Positions 7,372 through 17,793 of a stretch of DNA of 64,000 nucleotides are shown here, piece by piece. The stretch's first letter is position 1; every line of letters starts with the position of its first letter. Under the pieces are notes generated by a model. It saw only the letters and a list, made by a program, of their open reading frames with translations. It made no database searches and was not told the origin of the DNA. Position numbers and translations under genes: made by a program. Origin of the DNA: Saccharopolyspora elongata (lineage in GTDB: Bacteria; Actinomycetota; Actinomycetes; Mycobacteriales; Pseudonocardiaceae). Location of the stretch: NCBI RefSeq assembly GCF_004348985.1, contig NZ_SMKW01000005.1, forward strand, positions 62,001 to 126,000. Direction: 5' to 3'.

Positions 7372-7851
7372 TCACCACCGCTCGCGGTGCGTGTTGATCT
7401 CGTAGCCCTCGTCGTAGTCCTCGGAGTCGGAGTCGGAGTCGGAGTCGGAGTCGGGGGCGGCGGGCTCCGGGGCCGGACCGGTGCGCAGGTGCCGTTCCAC
7501 GCTGTCCGCGATCGCCCGCGCCGCGGGCGATTCGGTGCCCACCGTGTCCGCGATGATCTCCTGGGACTGGTCGGCCAGCTTGTTCTTCGCGTCGCCGAGC
7601 GTGGCCATGATCGCCTGCGCGACGACATCCGGCGCCACCCGCTGGATCCGGCTGGTCAGCTGCAGGCCCACGAGCGCGCCGGTCGAGTCGACCGTGACCT
7701 CAGCCAGTCCGTTCGGGTCGCTCGCGGTCGCGCGGACCTGCTGCAGCCGGTCGCTCATCGTCTGGGTGTCCGCGGCCAGCTTGTCGATCCGGCCCTTCCA
7801 TGCGGCCAGGCGCTCGCGTGCGCCGTCCGGATCGAGGATGTTGCCGTCCAT
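7372..7851 (-). CDS. YbaB/EbfC-family protein heading a T7SS operon
   Basis: 159 residues. Residues about 15-110 are a YbaB fold: coiled-coil helix, then GLAEVTVDSTGALVGLQL and a final helix. Actinobacterial ESX loci often begin with such a YbaB-like protein. The C-terminus carries a Ser-Asp repeat, encoded by five GGAGTC hexamers on the plus strand. First gene of the minus-strand operon that ends with the EndoU toxin and its putative immunity gene. Confidence 0.82.
   Translation of the reverse strand: MDGNILDPDGARERLAAWKGRIDKLAADTQTMSDRLQQVRATASDPNGLAEVTVDSTGALVGLQLTSRIQRVAPDVVAQAIMATLGDAKNKLADQSQEIIADTVGTESPAARAIADSVERHLRTGPAPEPAAPDSDSDSDSDSEDYDEGYEINTHRERW
7423..7452. repeat. Hexanucleotide tandem repeat (GGAGTC)5
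   Basis: Five exact tandem GGAGTC units inside the YbaB-like gene, encoding a Ser-Asp run. Unit loss or gain would keep the frame and only change the length of the acidic tail. Confidence 0.85.
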
Positions 7852-7976
7852 GTTTCTCCGATTCCGCCAAGTGGCGCATTGCTCCGGGGGAGTTTAAACA
7901 GCGCGACGGCGGCGCAGTCGGCTCGCGTTCGAAAGTGGTTGGCATCACTCGTTTCTCGACGCCGAGCCGGAAAGAA

Positions 7977-8021
7977 CGAAGGGCACTTCCCGCCGACCGA
8001 ATCGGCGGGAAGTGCCCTTCG
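7977..8021 (-). terminator. Terminator of the Fe-S reductase gene
   Basis: Perfect 20-bp stem (arm CGAAGGGCACTTCCCGCCGA) with a CCGAA loop, 11 bp past the stop codon; the minus strand continues TTCTTT, a weak T-tract. Confidence 0.85.
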
Positions 8022-8031
8022 TCTTGGCGAA

Positions 8032-10317
8032 CTAGCTGCCGGTGGGCGCCGCGTCTGCGTTGTCCGATGTGGTTTCGCCGCGTTTGACGGCGGACAGCAG
8101 CAGCTGGGCGACGTCGACGACCTCGACGGACTCGGAGGCGACCTTCTCGCTCTGGCGGGCGGTCAGGCCGTCGGAGAGCATCACCTTGCAGAACGGGCAG
8201 CCGGTGGCGATCTTCGTCGGCGCGGTCCCGAGTGCCTCGTCGACGCGTTCGACGTTGATGCGCTTGCCGATGCGTTCTTCCATCCACATCCGCGCCCCGC
8301 CGGCGCCGCAGCACATCGAGCGGTCCGCGTGCCGCGGCATCTCCCGGAACGTCGCCCCCGACGCCCCGACCAGGTCACGCGGCGGCGTGTAGACCTTGTT
8401 GTGCCGGCCCAGGTAGCAGGGGTCGTGGTAGGTGACGTCCTCGGCGACCGGCGCGACCGGCACCAGCCGCTTCTCCCGCACCAGCCGGTTCAGCAGCTGG
8501 GTGTGGTGCACCACCTCGAAATCCCCGCCCAGCTCCGAGTACTCATTCGCCAGGCTGTTGAAGCAGTGCGCACAGGTGGCGACGATCTTCCGCTTGCCGC
8601 GTTCGCGGCCCTCGAACACGCCGTTGAGGACCTCGACGTTCTGCTGCGCCAGCATCTGGAAGATGAACTCGTTGCCCGCCCGCCGGGCCGGGTCACCGGT
8701 GCAGGACTCCTCCGGCCCCAGCACCGTGTAGGACACCCCGGCCAGGTGCAGCAGCTCCGCCACCGCCCGCGTGGTCTTCTTCGCCCGGTCCTCGAACGCC
8801 CCCGCGCACCCGACCCAGAACAGGTACTCCACGTCGTCGGCGAGCTCGCCGTCGAACACCGGCACCTCGAAGTCCAGGCCCTCGGTCCACGCCAGCCGGT
8901 CCTTGGCGTTCTGGCCCCACGGGTTGCCCTTGTTCTCCAGGTTCTTGAACATCCCGCCCAGCTCGGTCGGGAAGTTCGACTCGATCATCACCTGGTACCG
9001 GCGCATGTCGACGATGTGGTCCACGTGCTCGATGTCCACCGGGCACTGCTCCACGCACGCCCCACAGCTGGTGCACGACCACAGCACGTCCGGGTCGATG
9101 ACGCCCATTTCCTCGGGGCCGCCGATCAGCGGGCGCTCCGCCTCGGCCAGCGCGAGCACGTTGATGCCCGCCAGCTTGGTCTCGGCGTCGTCGCCGGTGA
9201 TGCCGACCTCGTCGCCGGCCATGTCCTTGCGGCCCCCGGCCAGCAGGTACGGCGCCTTCGCATACGCGTGATCCCGCAGCGAGGTGATCAGCAGTTTCGG
9301 CGACAACGGCTTCCCGGTGTTCCACGCCGGGCACTGAGACTGGCACCGACCGCACTCCGTGCAGGTGGTGAAGTCCAGCCAGCCCTTCCAGGAGAAGTCC
9401 TCGATCTTGCCCGCGCCGAAGACGTCGGTGTCGGGGTCGGCCTCCTCGAAGTCCAGCGGCTTGCCCGCCGACGTCATCGGCTTCACCGCGCCCAGCGCCA
9501 CCCCACCGTCGGCCTCGCGCTTGAAGTAGATGTTGAAGAACGCGCTGAACCGGTGCCAGGCGATGCCCATCGTCATGGTCCTGGAGATCACGATCAGCCA
9601 GATCGTGGCGCTCATCAGCTTGACGAAGGCGAAGAACGAGACGAGGTTCGGGCTGGCGGGCAGCAGGGCGCCGATCGGGCCGGAGACGAACTCGGCCCAC
9701 AGCGGCATCTCGTGCACGCCCAGCGCGGACTTCGCGGCGCGGACGCCGAGGATGCCCACGCCCTCGATCAGGACCACGGCCTCGATGAAGTAGGCCCAGG
9801 CGAAGTTCGAGCCCTGGAAGCGGGAGACCCGGCCGGCGCGGCGCGGGTGGTTGCGCTGGCGGATCACGATCAGCACCAGGATGCCGACCACGGTGCCGAC
9901 GCCGAGGATCTCCATCAGGAGGTGGAAGATCGCGAGGTCGTCGAGGATCGGCCAGCCCCAGGTCGGTACGAAGACCTCGCCGTAGGCCTCGAACAGCGCC
10001 AGGGAGCCGATCAGGAAGCCCCACATGACCAGCCAGTGCCAGATCCCGACGTTGCGGAACTTGTTCATCCGCGTGTGGGCGGCGAACTCCTTGACGAGGG
10101 TGGCCAGGCGGGCCATGACGGGGCCGTTTCGGGTACCGTCCGGCTGCCCGAGGCGGATGATGCGCACGAACTTGGCGATCGTCGCGGCGAACATGCCCCA
10201 AGCGACGATGCCGAGCACGACAGCGATCCCGCCGAGCGTGATCTGTACAGCGCCCATTGGTTCGGGTGCCTTTCCTCCGGGGGCGGTGGTGTGAGCAGCG
10301 TACGCCGTGTTACTCAT
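8032..10317 (-). CDS. Membrane heterodisulfide-reductase-like Fe-S protein (Rv0338c type)
   Basis: 761 residues. N-terminal half (about 25-260) has 5-6 membrane segments like the cytochrome-b-type subunit of nitrate/heterodisulfide reductases. Then come two [4Fe-4S] motifs, CTECGRCQSQCP and CTSCGACVEQCP, and two CCG-domain cores, CTGD...CAHCF and YHDPCYLGR...MCCGAGG. Single-chain proteins of this layout are essential in mycobacteria and are thought to pass electrons between a quinone and a flavoprotein. ATG 10317 lies 5 nt after TATAGT, which fits a leaderless transcript; MGAVQ at 10257 is an alternative start. Confidence 0.9.
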   Translation of the reverse strand: MSNTAYAAHTTAPGGKAPEPMGAVQITLGGIAVVLGIVAWGMFAATIAKFVRIIRLGQPDGTRNGPVMARLATLVKEFAAHTRMNKFRNVGIWHWLVMWGFLIGSLALFEAYGEVFVPTWGWPILDDLAIFHLLMEILGVGTVVGILVLIVIRQRNHPRRAGRVSRFQGSNFAWAYFIEAVVLIEGVGILGVRAAKSALGVHEMPLWAEFVSGPIGALLPASPNLVSFFAFVKLMSATIWLIVISRTMTMGIAWHRFSAFFNIYFKREADGGVALGAVKPMTSAGKPLDFEEADPDTDVFGAGKIEDFSWKGWLDFTTCTECGRCQSQCPAWNTGKPLSPKLLITSLRDHAYAKAPYLLAGGRKDMAGDEVGITGDDAETKLAGINVLALAEAERPLIGGPEEMGVIDPDVLWSCTSCGACVEQCPVDIEHVDHIVDMRRYQVMIESNFPTELGGMFKNLENKGNPWGQNAKDRLAWTEGLDFEVPVFDGELADDVEYLFWVGCAGAFEDRAKKTTRAVAELLHLAGVSYTVLGPEESCTGDPARRAGNEFIFQMLAQQNVEVLNGVFEGRERGKRKIVATCAHCFNSLANEYSELGGDFEVVHHTQLLNRLVREKRLVPVAPVAEDVTYHDPCYLGRHNKVYTPPRDLVGASGATFREMPRHADRSMCCGAGGARMWMEERIGKRINVERVDEALGTAPTKIATGCPFCKVMLSDGLTARQSEKVASESVEVVDVAQLLLSAVKRGETTSDNADAAPTGS

Positions 10318-10322
10318 CGGTA

Positions 10323-10328
10323 ACTATA
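10323..10328 (-). promoter_or_regulatory. -10 box of the Fe-S reductase gene
   Basis: TATAGT on the minus strand ends 5 nt before the ATG, so the transcript probably starts at or next to the start codon. No convincing -35 hexamer is visible. Confidence 0.5.
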
Positions 10329-10655
10329 CGGCCGCCGCCCATGTCGGGAACAGACGGTGATTCTGCGAGACCACTGGACGAAAAACTAGTTGTGCGGTCG
10401 TCCAAGTTTTTTCGGTCTTGCGTGCTCCAAGGGCGATCAACCGGTCCCCTGAGGGCGCGATGCCGTTGTGGGCGTTTCGGGAGTTGTTCCTGTTAGACGT
10501 GTGCGACGTCGCATCACGATTTCACCCAGCTCCGGGCACTGCCGCGGTCGATCGCGGCAGAATTGCGGCCGTGGTGCGATTTTCGCCACGTATTCGTTCG
10601 GGCGAACGATCTGTTCGGTCAAGTCAGCGGGTGGCGTCGAAACAGGGGGATCGGC
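10329..10655. other. Divergent intergenic region without a gene
   Basis: No coding frame with family resemblance. It contains several small palindromes: TGCGACGTCGCA (10503-10514), CTGCCGCG/CGCGGCAG (10539-10560) and CGTTCG/CGAACG near 10592-10605, the last about 50 bp before the DUF1707 start. Two poly-A/T patches (GAAAAACT, AAGTTTTTTCGG, about 10380-10412) break the GC-rich background. Function unknown. Confidence 0.5.
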
Positions 10656-11096
10656 ATGGGTGGGTCGGGCGGCGAAGCGATGCGCGCATCGGACGCTGAT
10701 CGGGAGGCGATCGCGCAGCGGTTGCGCGCGGCGCAGGACGAAGGCCGCCTCACCATCACCGAGTACGACGACCGCCTGCAGAAGGCGTACGCGGCGACGA
10801 CGCTCGGCCAGTTGCAGCCGCTGGTGGCCGACCTGCCGGAGCCGGTGCCCGCGAAGCCGTCGCCGGAGGTCGTCAAGCGCGAGCGGCAGAAGCGCAACCT
10901 GATCAAGGAGTGGCGCGACTGGGCGGGCGTCTCCTTCATCCTCATCGCGATCTGGGCGGTGACCTCGATCAGCTCCGGTGAGCTGAAGTTCTTCTGGCCG
11001 ATGATCCCGATGGGCATCTGGGCCGCGATCAACGTCGCCTCGATGATCTCCGGCGACAGCGGCGGCAAGAAGCACAAGGGCGACTCGGGCCACTAG
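10656..11096 (+). CDS. DUF1707 domain membrane protein
   Basis: 146 residues. Residues about 9-62 are a DUF1707 domain (MRASDADREAIAQRL, TITEYDDRLQKAYAA). A basic linker (KRERQKRN) and two membrane segments follow (about 90-105 and 112-130), with a Lys-rich C-terminus. ATG is 6 nt after AGGGGGA. DUF1707 is a short SHOCT-like helical domain common in actinobacterial membrane proteins of unknown function. Confidence 0.85.
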   Translation: MGGSGGEAMRASDADREAIAQRLRAAQDEGRLTITEYDDRLQKAYAATTLGQLQPLVADLPEPVPAKPSPEVVKRERQKRNLIKEWRDWAGVSFILIAIWAVTSISSGELKFFWPMIPMGIWAAINVASMISGDSGGKKHKGDSGH

Positions 11097-11176
11097 GGAA
11101 AACCGGGTGCACGCGTGATCGGGCATCCGTATGCTGAAAAAGTAGGGCACTCGTACAAGTTTTTCTGGGAGGAAGC

Positions 11177-11500
11177 GTGGCCTACCTGCTGCTGGCGGTG
11201 GCGATCTTGAGCGAGGTGCTCGCCACGGTCTCGCTGAAGCTGTCCGAGGGCTTCAACAAGACCGTCCCGTCGATCCTGGTCGTGGTCGGCTACCTGGTGG
11301 CCTTCAGCGCGCTCAGCGCCGTGCTCAAGCTCGGCCTGCCGGTCGGCGTCGCCTACGCGATCTGGGCCGGGGCCGGGGTCGCGCTGGTGGCGATCATCGG
11401 TGCGGTGTTCCTCGGCGAGGGCATCACGACGGTGCAGGTCGCCGGCATCGCGTTGATCATCGGCGGCGTCCTGGCGCTCGAACTGGGCGGCGCGCATTGA
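11177..11500 (+). CDS. SMR efflux pump, Qac/EmrE subtype
   Basis: 107 residues, four membrane helices, the normal SMR size. The essential membrane glutamate is in SEVLATVSLKLSEGF (Glu13); GVAYAIWAGAGVALV and FLGEGITTVQVAG are the conserved TM3/TM4 segments. It exports cationic, lipophilic compounds in exchange for protons as an antiparallel dimer. GTG start behind GGGAGG. The TetR gene overlaps its stop by 4 bp, so the repressor is co-transcribed. A Gdx-type SMR with its own TetR gene lies at 61.7 kb. Confidence 0.92.
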   Translation: MAYLLLAVAILSEVLATVSLKLSEGFNKTVPSILVVVGYLVAFSALSAVLKLGLPVGVAYAIWAGAGVALVAIIGAVFLGEGITTVQVAGIALIIGGVLALELGGAH

Positions 11501-12117
11501 CGTCGCCACGGCGCACCCCCGACGAGGCGGAGACCGACGGCCGCCGCCTCAAGGGTGAGCGCCGTCGCCGCGCGATCATCGACGCGACGCTGCGGGTGGT
11601 CGCCCGCGACGGCGTCGCCGCGGTGAGCCACCGCAACATCGCCCGCGAGGCCGGGGTGCCGCCCGCGTCGATCGCGTACTACTTCGCGGGCATCGACGAC
11701 CTGCTGGTGGCCACGCTGCTGGAGAGCTGCGAAACCCTGATCAACGAGATCGACCGGCTGAGCGGGCAGGTCCGGGAGAACTCGGACTGGCCGCGGGTGA
11801 TCGCCGAGGCGCTGGCGACGATGGTGCGCGACCAGCGCGAACGCACCCTGGGCGAGTACGAGCTCTACCTGCTCGCCGCCCGCCGCCCGGCGCTGCGCCC
11901 GGCGGCCCGCCGCTGGATCGAGGTCGCCACCGGTTTCCTCAACGGCGGCGCGGGCGGCGACGAGCCGGTGATCCGGGCGCTGTTCGCTGGGATCGACGGC
12001 CTGCTCATGCAGGCGCTCATCGCCGACGAGCCGCCCACCGCCGACGAGCTCGAACCGACGGTGCGCTTCCTCCTGCAGCCGGTGGACTACCTGCGGGATG
12101 CGCGGCTGATCAGCTGA
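11497..12117 (+). CDS. TetR regulator of the SMR pump
   Basis: 206 residues from TTG 11497, which overlaps the SMR stop (TTGA). HTH core GVAAVSHRNIAREAGVPPASIAYYF (about 42-67), then a helical ligand domain. Co-transcription with an efflux pump is the usual design for substrate-sensing repressors. Its family-mate at 62131 has a very similar HTH (AEAVRHRAVAERAG-like) and also follows an SMR gene. Confidence 0.88.
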   Translation: MTSPRRTPDEAETDGRRLKGERRRRAIIDATLRVVARDGVAAVSHRNIAREAGVPPASIAYYFAGIDDLLVATLLESCETLINEIDRLSGQVRENSDWPRVIAEALATMVRDQRERTLGEYELYLLAARRPALRPAARRWIEVATGFLNGGAGGDEPVIRALFAGIDGLLMQALIADEPPTADELEPTVRFLLQPVDYLRDARLIS

Positions 12118-12149
12118 AGGTCGTGTTGTTCGCCCTGAAATCAAAGGTC

Positions 12150-12167
12150 CAGTTTCAATTGAAACTG
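12150..12167. repeat. Palindrome, family B (CAGTTTCAATTGAAACTG)
   Basis: Perfect 18-bp palindrome 33 bp after the TetR stop. Further copies lie at 30.1-30.2 kb and 52.85-52.92 kb, always at gene ends. Confidence 0.8.
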
Positions 12168-12215
12168 CGGTCGACGCGGTGAGCGGGCTTCGAGGGGGCG
12201 GCGCACACTCCTCGC

Positions 12216-12737
12216 ATGCGGGTCACGCTAGTCAGGGGCGACATCACGGAGCAGGACGTCGACGCCGTCGTGAACGCGGCGAACTCGTCGCTGCTCGGCG
12301 GAGGTGGCGTGGACGGCGCGATCCACCGGCGCGGCGGCCCGGCGATCCTCCAGGAATGCCGGCTGATCCGCGCGAGCCGGTACCCGGACGGGCTGCCGAC
12401 GGGGCAGGCGGTCGCGACCACCGCCGGCGAGCTCCCGGCGCGCTGGGTGATCCACACCGTCGGGCCCACCTACACCGCCGCGGCGGACCGGTCCGGGCTG
12501 CTGGCGTCCTGCTTCCGGGAATCCCTGCGGGTCGCCGACGAACTCGGCGCCGAGGTCATCGCGTTCCCGGCGATCTCCACCGGCGTCTACCGGTACCCGC
12601 TCGACGAAGCGGCGCGGATCGCCCTGCGCACCGTGCGCGACGCCGAGACCGACGTCGCCGAGGTGCGCTTCGTGCTCTTCGACGCGAAGTCCCTGGCCGC
12701 TTTCGAGGCCGCCTACGACGAGGTCTTCGGAACCTGA
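12216..12737 (+). CDS. Macrodomain O-acetyl-ADP-ribose deacetylase (YmdB/MacroD type)
   Basis: 173 residues, a single macro domain. VNAANSSLLGGGGVDGAIHRRGG is the ADP-ribose binding loop with the catalytic Asn/Asp, and IAFPAISTGVYRYP is the diphosphate loop. It removes acetyl or ADP-ribosyl groups from ADP-ribose conjugates in the cytoplasm. No Shine-Dalgarno sequence precedes the ATG. Stands alone between the TetR gene and repeat element G1. Confidence 0.93.
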   Translation: MRVTLVRGDITEQDVDAVVNAANSSLLGGGGVDGAIHRRGGPAILQECRLIRASRYPDGLPTGQAVATTAGELPARWVIHTVGPTYTAAADRSGLLASCFRESLRVADELGAEVIAFPAISTGVYRYPLDEAARIALRTVRDAETDVAEVRFVLFDAKSLAAFEAAYDEVFGT

Positions 12738-12829
12738 CCGATCGTCCCAAGTGGACGGACACCGAAAGTTCGTGAGCGTTTTGGAGCGCCCTGGCAGCTG
12801 TTGGGGATGGTAGGGCGGGTTTTGTCTTT

Positions 12830-13003
12830 GAAGCGGCGCAGCCGCTTAGCCCACCTACGCAGCTTGCACCGCCGCGGGTTCTCAGGGGTCTTCTCGCGAG
12901 GACAGCCCCGACGTGGTGAATTGGCATTCATGAGTCGGGGATCCCACAGCGAGAAGGCCTCTGAGGTTCCGCTACCCGCACCGCCATGCAAAACGAGCTT
13001 GGA
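12830..13003. repeat. Structured repeat element G, copy 1
   Basis: Begins with hairpin AAGCGGC-GCA-GCCGCTT (12831-12847), then GCACCGCCGCGGGTTCTCAG, an outer stem (12883-12897 with 12949-12963, arms CAGGGGTCTTCTCGC/GCGAGAAGGCCTCTG) enclosing GAGGACAG and an inner stem CCCCGAC (12906-12912)/GTCGGGG (12934-12940), then CTGAGGTTCCGCTACCCGCA. Copies 2 (inverted, 19.4 kb) and 3 (62.7 kb) share this order. It lies in a 275-bp gap between the convergent macrodomain and lipoprotein genes; a half copy of family E precedes it at about 12770. Confidence 0.85.
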
Positions 13004-13012
13004 AAACAGGTT

Positions 13013-13696
13013 CTAGCCGATGGTGGTGTTGTTCGGGCCTGCTTGGACGACGCCGACCTTGGCGTAGTCGGCGTCCTGGGTGAACGTCGTGCAGCCCATC
13101 GCGTTGGGCAGCGGGAGGAACATCGCCGCCTTGCTGTTCGGCGGGTACACCCGCAGGCCCTCGGCGGCCTCGGCGCCGCAGTCCTCCGGGTTCATGTGCG
13201 CGACCGGGCTGAACAGGAACGGCGCGGACGCCGTCTCGCCCGGCGCCAGGCTGATGACCGGCCGGTCCTTGATCACGCGCTTGGCGGGCTCGCCGATCTG
13301 GCGGCCGCCGCTGCCGACGTAGGAGACGCCGGGCGCGGAGGAGAGCGTGCAGGTGGTCGGGCCGGTGTTGGTGAACTGGAGCGGCGCGTAGATGTGCCCG
13401 GCGGCGCCGTCGGATTCGCCGAGCGTCAGCTTCAGGACGTCGACGCCGCAGTCCTGGCGAGTGCTGGAGCCGGCCGATCCGCTGGAGCCCTGGGTGTTCG
13501 AGGCAACGGGCGACCCGTTGCCGCCCGGCTCGACCGCGCTTACGCCCTGGTCCGACCCGGCGGAGCTCGATGCGATCGCGTCCGGAGTGCCCGGCTGCGG
13601 AGCGGACTGCTGCGGGCTGCAGGCCGTCGTGGCGGCGAGGACGAAAGCGCCCGCGACGAACATGCCGACCCGAATACCCCGAGAGTTCTTGAACAC
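13013..13696 (-). CDS. Secreted DUF4232-like lipoprotein
   Basis: 227 residues from GTG 13696, which has AAGGAGA 8 nt upstream. Signal peptide with hydrophobic core VGMFVAGAFVLAATTAC; the cysteine in TTAC is a probable lipidation site. A Ser/Gly/Pro-rich spacer (about 30-85) leads to a beta-rich C-terminal domain (DCGVDVLKLTLGESDGAAGH..., LQFTNTGPTTCTL, GYPGVSYV-like) that matches DUF4232 proteins. Role unknown; likely anchored to the outer face of the membrane. Confidence 0.8.
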   Translation of the reverse strand: MFKNSRGIRVGMFVAGAFVLAATTACSPQQSAPQPGTPDAIASSSAGSDQGVSAVEPGGNGSPVASNTQGSSGSAGSSTRQDCGVDVLKLTLGESDGAAGHIYAPLQFTNTGPTTCTLSSAPGVSYVGSGGRQIGEPAKRVIKDRPVISLAPGETASAPFLFSPVAHMNPEDCGAEAAEGLRVYPPNSKAAMFLPLPNAMGCTTFTQDADYAKVGVVQAGPNNTTIG

Positions 13697-13945
13697 TGGT
13701 GCATCTCCTTGCTTCGTTCGCTGCGCCCGATCAGGAGACGCGTTGGCGCACAAGGGGTTGCGTCGGGTGCGCCGCGTCACAGTCGAGGGGAACGCCGCCG
13801 AATGGCGGAAGCCGAAAGTTGCGCGGCCCCCGACCAACGTCGTCTTCGGGAGAGTTCCGGGGTGTTTCGGGGGTGTCCCTGAGGCGTGGGCCGGGCGTTG
13901 TGCGTAATTTCGTGGGCGCGATCAAGCGGATTCAGGGGGATCACG

Positions 13946-14905
13946 ATGGCTCGGGTGGGACTCGCGGTGGGCGGCGCGGCGCTGGTGCTGATCGGGGGAG
14001 CGGCACTGTTCTGGTGGCCGAATTCGTCCGTGCAGGAGCGCACCACCGCGTTGGACGGGATCGAACGCGTCGAGCTCGCAGGCGGCAGCGGCGAGGTCGA
14101 GGTGCGCCACGCGCCCGGCGGCCGGGGCGAGATCGTGCAGCGCGTGCACCGCTGGGAAGGCCTGTTCTGGGGCAGCAGCGACACCACCGACGAGATCGAG
14201 CACCGCGTCGAGGGCGGCGCGCTGGTGCTGCCGACCGACTGCGGCTGGAACTGCTCCGTCGACTACCAGGTCACGCTGCCGGTTTCGGTGCCCGTGCAGG
14301 GCAACCTCGGCTCCGGCGGGCTGAACGTGGCCGGCATGCGGTCGGTGCAGGCGGAGACCGATTCCGGCGAGATGACGATCCGCGACATCGGCGGCCCGGT
14401 CGCCGTGCGCACCGGCTCCGGCGGGGTTTCGGTGGCCCGGGTGAACGGCCCGGTCGACGCGGAAACCGGTTCCGGCGAGATCACGCTGGCCGAGGTCAGC
14501 GGTGAGGTCAGGATGAGCACCGGCTCCGGCGGGGTGTCGGCGACCCAGGTCGGCGGCTCGGTCGACGCGATCGCGGGCTCCGGCGAGATCACGCTGGCGG
14601 GGATCGGCGGCCGGGTCGCAGTCGAGAGCGGCAGCGGCGGCATCATGGGGGAGGACCTGCGCGGCGCGGACATCGTCGCGAAGGCCGAATCCGGCAGCGT
14701 CGAGCTGCGGCTGACCGGTCCGCAGACCGTCGAGGCGTCCACCGGCAGCGGCGGCATCGAGCTGACCGTGCCCAACGACCACTACCGCGTTGACACGGAG
14801 ACCGGCTCCGGCGGCGTCGACGTGGGCGTCGTGCAGGACCCGGCGGCCGCGAAGCGCCTGACGCTGTCGACCGGCAGCTGGGGCATCACCGTCCGGTCGG
14901 CCTGA
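13946..14905 (+). CDS. DUF4097-family beta-repeat membrane protein
   Basis: 319 residues. One N-terminal membrane helix (GLAVGGAALVLIGGAALF), then from about residue 95 a series of 18-22-residue repeats each containing TGSGG or SGE (TGSGGVSVARV, TGSGEITLAEV, AGSGEITLAG), typical of DUF4097, which folds as a right-handed parallel beta-solenoid. The ATG has AGGGGGA 5 nt before it. Function unknown; the protein probably faces outward. Confidence 0.85.
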   Translation: MARVGLAVGGAALVLIGGAALFWWPNSSVQERTTALDGIERVELAGGSGEVEVRHAPGGRGEIVQRVHRWEGLFWGSSDTTDEIEHRVEGGALVLPTDCGWNCSVDYQVTLPVSVPVQGNLGSGGLNVAGMRSVQAETDSGEMTIRDIGGPVAVRTGSGGVSVARVNGPVDAETGSGEITLAEVSGEVRMSTGSGGVSATQVGGSVDAIAGSGEITLAGIGGRVAVESGSGGIMGEDLRGADIVAKAESGSVELRLTGPQTVEASTGSGGIELTVPNDHYRVDTETGSGGVDVGVVQDPAAAKRLTLSTGSWGITVRSA

Positions 14906-14917
14906 CCCCTCCCCCGG

Positions 14918-14948
14918 CGCCGACATGTCGACAAGGCGATGTGTCGGC
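14918..14948. terminator. Hairpin after the DUF4097 gene
   Basis: CGCCGACA pairs with TGTCGGCG around a 15-nt loop, 13 bp after the stop codon; no T-tract. Confidence 0.5.
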
Positions 14949-15042
14949 GTTCGCCCATGCCGCTGATTCGATCACGGCGAGGTGTCGGCCATGTCACGCC
15001 CGGGAACTCCCGTCCCTGGTCAGCCGTTGTGCTGGCAGAAAG

Positions 15043-15063
15043 CTTGAGTGACCCGCGCTCAAT
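15043..15063 (+). promoter_or_regulatory. HAIR element 1 upstream of dnaK
   Basis: CTTGAGT-N7-GCTCAAT, one substitution from each side of the HspR consensus inverted repeat CTTGAGT-N7-ACTCAAG. It lies just upstream of TTGACG (15069-15074), the likely -35. Confidence 0.85.
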
Positions 15064-15068
15064 CCGGA

Positions 15069-15118
15069 TTGACGGTGATGATGCGAAGTGGGTAAAACTT
15101 GAGTGAGCAAGGCTCAAG
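15069..15118 (+). promoter_or_regulatory. dnaK promoter and HAIR element 2
   Basis: TTGACG (15069-15074) and TAAAAC (15093-15098) are 18 bp apart. CTTGAGT-N7-GCTCAAG (15098-15118) overlaps the downstream edge of the -10, so HspR bound here would block transcription. The two HAIR sites flank the promoter. Confidence 0.85.
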
Positions 15119-15165
15119 GGCCGGGGATGGCGCTTGAGCAGGTTTCAAGTCGGGAGGAATTGAGC

Positions 15166-17036
<1,871 letters not shown>

Positions 17037-17040
<4 letters not shown>

Positions 17041-17768
17041 CCGCGGACAGGCCGGAAATGTCGCGCAACGAAGGCGAGCAGGAGCCGGTGGTGGTCCGGG
17101 ATCGGCGGCGCATCGACCCCGTGACCGGCCAGCGCCGGACGCCTGCTCCGAACGGAGAAGAGGCGCAGGTGGCCGAAAGCATCTCCGGCACCCTCGACGA
17201 GGAGATCGTCAAGGGCGCCGCGCAGGAGGCCGCGGAGCCGACCGCCGAGCAGCCCGAGGGCGAGCAGGCGGCCGGCGAGCAGGCCGGGCTGCAGACGCAG
17301 GTCGACGAGCTCACCGCCGATCTCAAGCGGGTCACCGCGGAGTACGCGAACTACCGCAAGCGGGTGGAACGCGACCGCGAATCGGTGATCGCCGCCGCGA
17401 AGGCGTCGGTGGCAGGCGACCTGCTGACGGTGCTCGACGACCTCGAGCGCGCGGAGGCCCACGGCGACCTCAACGGCGCCTTCAAGGCCGTGGCGGACAA
17501 GCTGATCACGGCGTTGAACTCGGCTGGGTTGGAGGCGTTCGGCGCCGAAGGCGACGAGTTCGACCCGTCGGTGCACGAGGCGGTGCAGCACAGCACCTCC
17601 CCGGACGTCAGCGGGCCGACCGTCACGGCCGTGCTGCGCCGCGGCTACCGGTTCGCCGACCGGGTGCTGCGCCCGGCGATGGTCGCGGTGACCGATCACG
17701 AGCCGGCCGCCGAGCCCGCCGGATCCGCCGAGCCGGCGGCCGACGAGAAGCAAGCCGAGCAGGGTTGA
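17037..17768 (+). CDS. grpE: Nucleotide exchange factor GrpE
   Basis: 243 residues; GTG overlaps the dnaK stop by 4 bp. Acidic disordered N-terminus (about 1-90), long coiled-coil helix ([24 protein letters not shown]), and the C-terminal beta domain with [18 protein letters not shown] and [17 protein letters not shown] homodimer that releases ADP from DnaK. The extra Ala/Glu-rich tail is usual for actinobacteria. Confidence 0.96.
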
Positions 17769-17793
17769 TCGGGAACGGAGGGAGGAGCGCCCG

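Noticed and set aside
7387..10323. 978-codon plus-strand frame opposite the Fe-S reductase
   Set aside because: Shadow of the minus-strand gene: His/Asp/Gly/Arg-rich, no domain, and it runs through a terminator hairpin.
12830..13003. Element G as an integron attC site or CRISPR-like repeat
   Set aside because: No attC core sites or integrase, only one unit per locus, and no spacer array.
12713..13016. Small frames inside element G1 (and similar ones in G2 and G3)
   Set aside because: The peptides are not conserved in frame between copies, while the base-paired stems are. Treated as a non-coding repeat.
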